A stretch of 64,000 nucleotides of DNA from Metarhizium brunneum (lineage: Eukaryota > Ascomycota > Sordariomycetes > Hypocreales > Clavicipitaceae), in the NCBI RefSeq assembly GCF_013426205.1, contig NC_089427.1, positions 1,116,001 through 1,180,000 of the forward strand. Reading direction: 5' to 3'. Both the position numbers and the translations under genes were made by a program. The notes below the pieces were generated by a model. That model ran no database searches. It worked only from the letters and a program-made list of their open reading frames with translations, and had not been told where the DNA came from. Shown here in pieces: positions 56,989 to 64,000 of the stretch. The number at the start of each line of letters is the position of its first letter. Positions within the stretch are counted from its first letter, which is position 1.

Positions 56989-58831
56989 ATGGTGCAGTTG
57001 GCTGAGGTTTCAAGCCGTCTTGGGCTCATCGCAGGAGCCCTGTCGTTATTTGTTAGTACTCTCCCAAAATCAATGATATTCAACATTGCTGCTGGGGCGT
57101 TCCGTACTGAAGCAATATAGGTCATAATATATACTGCAGGCTGCTGGATTTACAACCTGTGGTTGCACCCTTTGAGGAAATACCCTGGCCCCCGGTTCTA
57201 TGCCGCTTCTCGAATCCCTTATTTGCGTTCTCTGCTCAGCGGAAGGCATCATGCTACTGTACTTCATCTGCATAAGAAATACGGATCCATTGTGCGAATT
57301 GCACCCAATGAGCTTGCTTTCAGTGATGCTGAGGCGTGGAGAGACATTATGGGGCACAAGAACAACGCCGAAGAGTTCGCCAAATATCGTCCCATTTACC
57401 GACCGGGTAGAGCTGCACTTACGCCACCAGACATAATATACTCGGGTCGGGACGAACATGCCGCATTGAGACGGCAACTATCTCATGGGTTCTCAGACAA
57501 GTCCATGAGAGGCCAAGAGTCACGTATCGTGCACTTTGTCGATCTCCTCATCAAGCGACTACACCAGTGGAACAACAACGGCAAGACCCCCCTTCGTATG
57601 GATTCGTGGTACAATTTCACCACATTTGACATCATCGGTGATTTAGCCTTTGGAGACTCTTTCGGCTGTCTTGAAAATTCCGACTACCACGAATGGGTCA
57701 AGTGTATTTTTGAGTTGACCCGTCTGGGAACCTATTTCCAGGTCGAAGACTATTACCCTCTCCTGAAGCGTATCGTAACGAGGATACTCCCCAACCGGGC
57801 CCTCGAGAAGCAGAGATTCCACGACAAGATCAACAAAGCAAAGCTGCAAAAAAGAATCGAAGCTGGCAGTAGGGATGATCTGATAGACGGTGTCTTGAAG
57901 AAGAAGGATGAGTGGAACATGTCGATTGAGCAGTTAGAGTCGAATTCCACGCTGCTAGTTATTGCAGGATCCGAGACGACGGCCACCGTCCTCTCTGGTG
58001 TCACGTACCTACTCACATCTAATCCCCACACCCTCAAGCGCCTGACAGAGGAAGTCCGATCGACCTTTGCCGATGAAGACGAGATTACTATCGAATCTGC
58101 CAGTAGACTCCGGTATATGCTAGCCTGTTTAGATGAAGCTCTCCGAATGTATCCGCCTGTTGCAATTGCGTTGCCAAGAACCACTCCAAAGGAGGGCGGC
58201 ATGGTTGCAGGAACCTTCTTGCCTAAAGGCGTGAGTAGTTGGCCCTCCATGAGACGGGAAAGATGACGAGAATTATACAAATGGATGCTTACCTGACCTC
58301 AGACCGTTGTGGGCGTCCACCATTGGGCTGTATATCACATGGAAGAGCACTTCCAGGACCCCTTCAACTTCCATCCCGAGAGATTTTTGGGAGACGCAAG
58401 GTTCGCAAACGACAACCGAAACATTTTTCAGCCATTCCATGTCGGTCCACGAAACTGTATTGGCAGGAAGTAAGCATCGCACTTGCCTAGTTGCCTCTCT
58501 AATCCGCAAACCCCCCCTCTTCCCCCCGCAGGGCATAAACCCCTCCAATCTCCCTCTCAACACACATCATTGTCTACTTTCATGTGAAAACGGAAGGCAA
58601 GAAAGTAATGCTAACGGGCCCTGCAGTCTGGCATATGCTGAGATGCGACTGATCCTCGCTCGTGTGATTTATAATTTCGACATGAAACTTGCGTCTGAGA
58701 GTTCGGGGTGGCTGAGCCAACGATCCTATACGCTGTGGGAGAAGAATCCGTTGATGGTGTATCTTACTCCCAGAGCTGACAAGGAGAAACCAGCCCTGTG
58801 GAGGGAAGCAGCAGCATCTACCGGAGCATGA
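56989..58831 (+). CDS. Cytochrome P450 monooxygenase (CYP65/Tri11-like)
   Basis: Exons 56989-57051, 57121-58230, 58303-58469 and 58627-58831 encode 514 residues. The first exon gives the start of a membrane anchor (LGLIAGALSLF) that continues in exon 2 (VIIYTAGCWIYNLWLHPLRKYPGP); the acceptor at 57120 is the only one that keeps this frame. Hallmarks are the I-helix AGSETTAT near residue 302, the ExxR motif EALR near 360, FHPERF, and the heme loop FHVGPRNCIGR with Cys443, split from NLAYAEMRL by a 157-bp intron. The overall pattern resembles isotrichodermin C-15 hydroxylase-type fungal P450s. It acts on the ER with a reductase. No other biosynthetic gene lies nearby, so the substrate is unknown. 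Confidence 0.9.
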
Positions 58832-59796
58832 AGAATGCAACGGTGCCGATACAAGAGCTAGGGATGTAGAATGTGTCTTGCCACTTTCTTGATGGAACGG
58901 CCGAACCCCACTCATAGTAACTACATATCTCAGCTCTGGTAATTCCATATACACTCTGATATCCAGTCCGACGGTACCACGTCGGGTTTTCAACGAGCTC
59001 AAAGCAGTCATCAACACCATCTACCGTCATTCACAGACTTCGCGTCACATTGATGAATTGACTATTAAATTGACCTTCATCGTAATCCTCATCCACACTC
59101 ACGTCGGGCACGCCTCTCCACTTGTCTCTTATGTTACATGTATGTATGTCTGCGTATTCCTCCTCGACCAAAGTGCTTCACAGGTCCTTTATTTGATGTT
59201 AATTTGCCCTGTCCTGCACTTTGCGAATATGAATTGGCATATGCAACGTTTTTACAGGATGCGACTGACTGCTGTCCTTCTCCCGTGACATGAACGAACC
59301 ACCAATTCTCAAGCAGAAACCTGGTCTGTGGGCCCCTGCATTCTGCCCCAGCCATCGATCAGAAATCCTGCCGCTAATTCTTTAGATCCGGTTGTGCCGG
59401 TTGAGGCGTCTGGTATTCCCATTGGCAAGCTGGTAGTACCTACCTGTAGCTAGGGTATGTAGCTGATACCTATCTACCGCGGCACCCAAGATTGGTTTGC
59501 TGGATAAGCTTTCGTAAGATGAGCTTCAGCATGTTGTCATCATGCTGGCGTGTTCCTAACCCCCTAAGGACAAACAACGCGCATCATCACCATCGGCGAC
59601 ACCGACAAGGAAGCCGGTCAATTGATTTCCCACATCTGAACCGATTGTAGGCTGCACGACCATACTGTGGTTGGAGCTTGGCGACATTAACCCCGCCATC
59701 TCGAGACACAGAGCCACAGTGTAGCGAGCGGCGAGACGATTTGACTTTCCGACGCCGCTGTCGATACACTTGGACAGCTATTTCGATTATACCACG
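58832..59796. other. Intergenic spacer
   Basis: This is the 3' flank of the P450 and the promoter of the NAD kinase. It contains a TACCTACCTGTAGCTAGGGTATGTAG stretch near 59435. No gene was recognised. Confidence 0.5.
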
Positions 59797-61727
59797 ATGA
59801 AGGACGGCGACGGCAACAGCGATAAAGACCGAAAGGTCAAGGCGACAACAGTGAAGCATGCAACCTTTGCCGAACCAGAAAAGCAGGCGGACGGGTCTGT
59901 AGGCGACAGTGACGATGACACCAAGTCGTTGGAGGTGCGAAGGCCTTCATCCCAATTGAGTCGCGACACTTTGCGGGTGCACATAGCTAACGCGAGAGGT
60001 CATTTTCTGCTTCTAGGTGACCTTTGACCCCGCCAATCCATATCGCCGAAAGAGTTCTCTCGTGGCATCAGAGGTAGTGCCGCCATATGCACATCAACAC
60101 CCCGCGGCTGCCCGGCGCGACCAATGCCTTGTCCATCAGTTTCTAGATAGCCAGCGTCGAGCCAACGCCGCAGTTGGCGATGCTGGTCAGAAACGATACC
60201 ATGCGCATCCTATTTATGCGAGCCCCGACGAGCACGATGAGCACAATGTCGATGAAACTAGAGCAGAGGGCAAAGACAGACCCTCCGGATCCAAACACAA
60301 GCCAAGACAAGACTCACGTGTCGAGGTAGATCCCTCTAGCCTCGATGGAGGTCGAATTGGACAGGCTGATCAGGAGGCTTGGACCCGTACTATGTCCAAG
60401 AGTGCCTCGCAGCTGGATTTGACTCAAAACGACGAGGTTCACAGTCGCATGCTTACTAAAAAGCAACTTTCCGACATGGCATGGGGTGTTCGTGAATTAA
60501 GTCGAAGACTGAGCAGCATGCGAATCCGCTTTCGAGTCAAGACTATTTTCCTTTTGACCAAAGTTTACGACCAAGACTTGATTCCCAAGGCCAGAGAATT
60601 GACAAAGTGGCTTTTGCACAATCAAAGGGACGTTGATTACGTCGTGTTTGTGCAAGACAAATTGAAGACAAGCAAGAAGTTCGACGTAGCCGGTATTCTG
60701 GACGATGCGGCCAAGAGCTACTCTGCAGATGGTGCTGTAGACTTTGCCACAGCAAGAGCGAGTCTGGAACGACGACTCCGGTACTGGGACGAGCCAATGT
60801 GTAGATCGCGACCACATATGTTTGACTTTGTGATTACGCTCGGCGGCGACGGCACGGTCCTATATGCCAGCTGGCTATTCCAGCGCATCGTCCCTCCTGT
60901 CTTGAGCTTTGCCCTCGGCAGCTTGGGGTTTTTGACCAAGTTTGACTTTGGAGAGCACGAAAGAATACTAGGGTCTGCGTTTGACAAGGGCGTGACTGTT
61001 AGTTTGCGCCTTCGTTTTGAAAGCACGGTGATGAGGAGCATCAGACGAAAGTACTCTGACGAAGAAAAGGAGTCTGGCGAAGACGAAGACGATCTTCACA
61101 GCCGCAGGGACTTGGTAGAAGAGTTGATAGGGGAAGAGAGGGAAGACGAACACACCCATCGACCCGACGGCACTTACGAAATCCTGAACGAAGTGGTGGT
61201 GGACCGTGGACCGAATCCCAGTAAGAAGAATGCCCCTCTGCTGATGAGTATTGTATCAAACCTCCATTTAACACAGTATCCTAGCCATGTCATACACTGA
61301 GATTTTCGGAGACGACGAGCATTTCACCTCCATTCTTGCGGATGGCGTTTGCGTATCTACGCCAACGGGATCCACGGCGTATAACCTCGCAGCTGGAGGC
61401 TCACTCTGCCACCCTGAAAACCCCGTCATGCTAGTCACCTCCATTTGCGCGCATACACTCTCGTTCAGACCAATCATTCTGCCCGATACCATTGTGCTCC
61501 GCGTTGGCGTGCCGTACGACGCCCGGACGGCGTCGTGGGCGAGTTTTGACGGCCGTGAGCGGGTGGAGATGAAGCCTGGTGACTATGTGACTATCAGCGC
61601 GAGTCGGTTCCCATTCGCGTCTGTGCAGACAGAGGGTCGGCGAAGCGAGGACTGGGTGAATAGTATCAGTGGGAAACTGGGGTGGAACACGAGACAGAAA
61701 CAAAAGGAGTTCAAGAAGTGGGATTAG
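59797..61727 (+). CDS. NAD kinase
   Basis: Exons 59797-59976, 60017-61220 and 61285-61727 give 608 residues. Intron 1 is very short (40 bp, GTGCAC...CTAAC...TTCTAG) and intron 2 is 64 bp. The enzyme phosphorylates NAD+ to NADP+ with ATP. The catalytic GGDGTVL motif lies near residues 336-342. Downstream are the NE motif ILNEVVVDRGPNP, joined across intron 2 to TMSYTEIFGDDEHF, and the CVSTPTGSTAYNLAAGGSL block that forms the NAD site. The long N-terminal third is polar, Ser/Asp/Glu-rich and probably disordered, as in other fungal NAD kinases. No organelle presequence is evident. Splicing is required; the intron 2 region contains a stop in the plus frame. Confidence 0.93.
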
Positions 61728-62376
61728 GGATGTTGGCAATTGAGGGATATCTTGTCTTGTCTGGTGAAGCTATGGATGGCTGAAGTAGATGGGTTTTTGA
61801 CGATTTCATGTAGAATCCAGTACTCCGTAAATAGGAAGGAAAGGGAAGTTGGGTTGCATGTACACAAAGGCATCCTGTATCTTGCATCTGGTTGCCTTGA
61901 TCGATTGTCGATGTGATGGGGTGCTTTATGGGTGATGTGTTGTGATATGTAGTGCCAAGTTTGTTTCCAAAATCGAAAGGGATGTAGATGACATTGTCTT
62001 GTTGTCAATGTGTAATGGTTGCGATGGCGGTATAATTGGCGTTTGTTGGTCCCCCGTCTCGTGCTCTACTAATAAAACTTGCAGAGCAGAAATGAGGACC
62101 AGTCGGGTCGGGCTGGGACCTGACCAAGGGTCCCCAGTGGGGACAGGAGCTCTCTCCGCGACATGGAAGCTCTTGAGGGAGTGAGGACAGGAGCTCAGCT
62201 TCACCGTCGACCATAAAACGACAGAGCCAACGCAGCGCGCCCTCACGCTCGGCCAATTTCAGAAGATTGCTTATTACTTCCCTTCCTAAAACCGCCAATT
62301 GACTCCTTCGCCTCGCAGCACCGGCCGCCATCATCACGAATCTCATCTCCGCAAACCACCACGACCACCCGCCACA
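61728..62376. other. Intergenic spacer
   Basis: This lies downstream of the NAD kinase and upstream of the EBP-like gene. It contains a TACTCCGTA motif near 61821. Nothing else was recognised. Confidence 0.5.
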
Positions 62377-63249
62377 ATGTCCGACCTGCCCCCCGACCTC
62401 TTCGACCAAACCACCATCATCTCCCTCCTCGCCACCGTCGCCATCGTCCTAGTCGCCTACCTCACCTCTAAATCCGTCCTGCCCACGTCAACATCCGGCA
62501 CGCTCCGCTTCCTCTTCATCTGGCACCTAGCCGACGCGCTGTGCCACTTCATCCTTGAAGGCAGCTTCCTGTACCACTGCTTCTTCTCGTACATGACACC
62601 CGACGCCGAGACAGACATTACAAACTTGTTTCCCACACCATTTAATTTCCTGGGCTGGGAGAACCAGAGAATTTATGGGCCGCAAAGCGGTGGGGATAAC
62701 CCGTTTGCGCAGCTGTGGATGGTATATGCCAGGGCGGACAAGAGATGGGCTGGTATAGACCTGGTACGCCACCTACCTCTTTCCGAGTGATCGAACCTAT
62801 TATGAGTGTGTAGAGCTGACCTTTCTTTTTTTTTACTTGATGGGTTTCAGGGTGTTGTTAGTCTTGAACTGCTGACTGTGTTCTTTGATGGACCTGTGGC
62901 CTTGTACATCTGCTATCTGATTAGCAAGGGGAGCCCCAAGGCAAACTTTTGGATGATTATTCTGGCTACTGCTGAGCTTTATGGAGGTGTGCATTACAGA
63001 TTGACTGACTGATGTTGTAAAAAAAAAAACTTTGTTTGCTAACCAAGTTATGTCATAGGATTCATGACCTTTTGCCCCGAGTGGCTCACCGGCAATATTA
63101 ACCTGGATGGTAGCAACTTCATGTACATGTGGGTATACCTCGTCTTCTTCAACGGCCTCTGGGTTGCCATCCCTCTTTACGCCATGTGGTATTCGTACTG
63201 TCAGATCTCAAATGCGTTTTTGGCCCTTCCCACCAAGAAGAATAACTAG
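62377..63249 (+). CDS. Emopamil-binding (EBP/EXPERA) domain protein
   Basis: Exons 62377-62763, 62851-62986 and 63059-63249 encode 237 residues, the usual EBP size. Introns are 87 and 72 bp. There are four to five hydrophobic segments: about residues 14-33, 42-66, 128-148, 155-172 and 200-222. Family residues important in human EBP are kept: His57 and Glu61 (HFILEG) and Glu135 (SLELLT), together with FFDGPV. The EXPERA fold covers delta8-delta7 sterol isomerases, sigma-2 and related ER proteins. Fungi normally use Erg2 for that step, so the substrate of this protein is uncertain: sterol, terpenoid or none. It is probably in the endoplasmic reticulum membrane. Confidence 0.88.
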
Positions 63250-63525
63250 GGAGGGTGAGGGAAAAGCGTACGGGGTGTAGACACGACTACAGCGTGGATT
63301 ATACAAAGGTGGTGGACGGGCAAGTAATTTTACTGGTAATTGAATGTGAGAACTGTAATTAATATCGCGAAAAGAATCTACGACGCTAGATCAAGAATAT
63401 ACATCAACAGGTTGGAGAAGAAAATTTGACATGTTTTAAATTGCAATTATCTAGGGGGTATTGGATATGCACGTCATTCCGCAAACAACATTTGCTCTCG
63501 GCATTTCTCGTCCCGCAAAACCAAT

Positions 63526-63788
63526 CTAGATCTGCTGCTTGTGAGCCTCAGCTTTAGCATCGTGCTTGTGCTCGTCGACCTTGTCACCAAGGGCGTCCTT
63601 GGCAGCAGAAGCACTACACCAGTTAGTTTACATGTCGAAACGACGACGATCCGGGGATGTTCATACCGAGTGCCGATGGGGGCATCGCTGTCCTTGGCAA
63701 CTTGCTTGTTGGTCTCCTTGGAGGCTCCGCTGGTGGCCTGCTTGACAGTCTCGGAGACGTAGTTGGCACCTTGCTTGAGGGAATCCAT
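63526..63788 (-). CDS. grg-1: Glucose-repressible/clock-controlled protein Grg-1/CCG-1 like
   Basis: Exons 63788-63667 and 63613-63526 (53-bp intron) give 69 residues starting MDSLKQGANYVSETVKQAT, continuing QVAKDSDAPIGTRASAAKD and ending AHKQQI. This matches the small, highly charged Grg-1/CCG-1 family, strongly expressed during carbon starvation, light/clock control and stress in Neurospora and relatives. The protein is hydrophilic and helical, with no signal peptide or membrane segment; its biochemical role is not established. The minus strand carries a TATATAAAAA box about 125 bp upstream of the ATG. The gene converges with the EBP-like gene. Confidence 0.93.
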
Positions 63789-63907
63789 TGTCAAAGTACT
63801 TTGGTAGGTAATTTTTTAATGTAAAAAGAGTGATTGTATTTTTTGATTGGTAAAGTTCGATGTCCGGGATAAGAGAAGATGGAGGAACGGGAAGGCCGTC
63901 TTGTGGC

Positions 63908-63918
63908 TTTTTATATAC
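63908..63918 (-). promoter_or_regulatory. TATA-box candidate of the Grg-1-like gene
   Basis: GTATATAAAAA on the minus strand, about 120-130 bp upstream of the ATG at 63788. A strong TATA box suits the high inducible expression known for this family. Confidence 0.55.
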
Positions 63919-64000
63919 AATGTCAGACCGATGAGTACAACAGGACTGCGGTCAAGGCTTCACGGGTTCGCCTTATTTTCCGCGGCTACAAAACTGTTTT

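Overview
This window comes from the nuclear genome of a filamentous ascomycete, most likely a sordariomycete of the order Hypocreales. The evidence is short introns (mostly 40-100 bp) with GT...CTAAC/CTAAT...AG signals, fungal-type protein families (POT1, LAS1, a Grg-1/CCG-1 stress protein, a C2HE-finger aprataxin, a CYP65/Tri11-like P450), and one gene per promoter on both strands. I cannot name genus or species from the sequence alone. Exon boundaries were worked out by hand from splice motifs, reading-frame continuity and family conservation.

Left part (about 0.1-31.8 kb): a gene-dense housekeeping block. It holds cohesin subunit SCC3/STAG (+), telomere protein POT1 (-), importin alpha (+), a DHX57-type DEAH-box helicase (+), aprataxin HNT3 (+), an AT-hook protein (-), a short-tailed kinesin-3 (+), an acidic orphan protein (-), a C2H2 zinc-finger protein (-), a class II eIF4E (+), an EF-hand protein (-), a ten-exon glyoxalase II (-), a small orphan gene (+) and the rRNA-processing factor LAS1 (-).

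Middle part (about 31.8-49.1 kb): gene-poor. The only convincing gene is a conserved Q/H/S-rich fungal protein at 35.75-36.88 kb. The rest carries microsatellites, homopolymer runs, an AT-rich foldback (MITE-like) element, and many copies of a short motif, TACGGAGTA/TACTCCGTA, which is very rare by chance and absent from the exons I resolved.

Right part (about 49.1-64 kb): a ketohexokinase-like sugar kinase (-), a secreted aspartic protease that appears to lack about 50 residues between its two active-site motifs (-), an AT-rich repeat-bearing desert at 53.2-56.9 kb with a second inverted-repeat element, a membrane P450 (+), an NAD kinase (+), an EBP/EXPERA-fold protein (+) and the Grg-1-like gene (-).

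The genes are functionally unrelated, although several serve chromosome maintenance (SCC3, POT1, HNT3, AT-hook protein). No CRISPR array, rRNA or convincing tRNA was seen, and I found no complete transposon or viral gene. The most notable features are the dispersed motif, two foldback elements, three GC-AG first introns, hidden terminal or one-codon exons, a possible dual-start glyoxalase II and the shortened protease.
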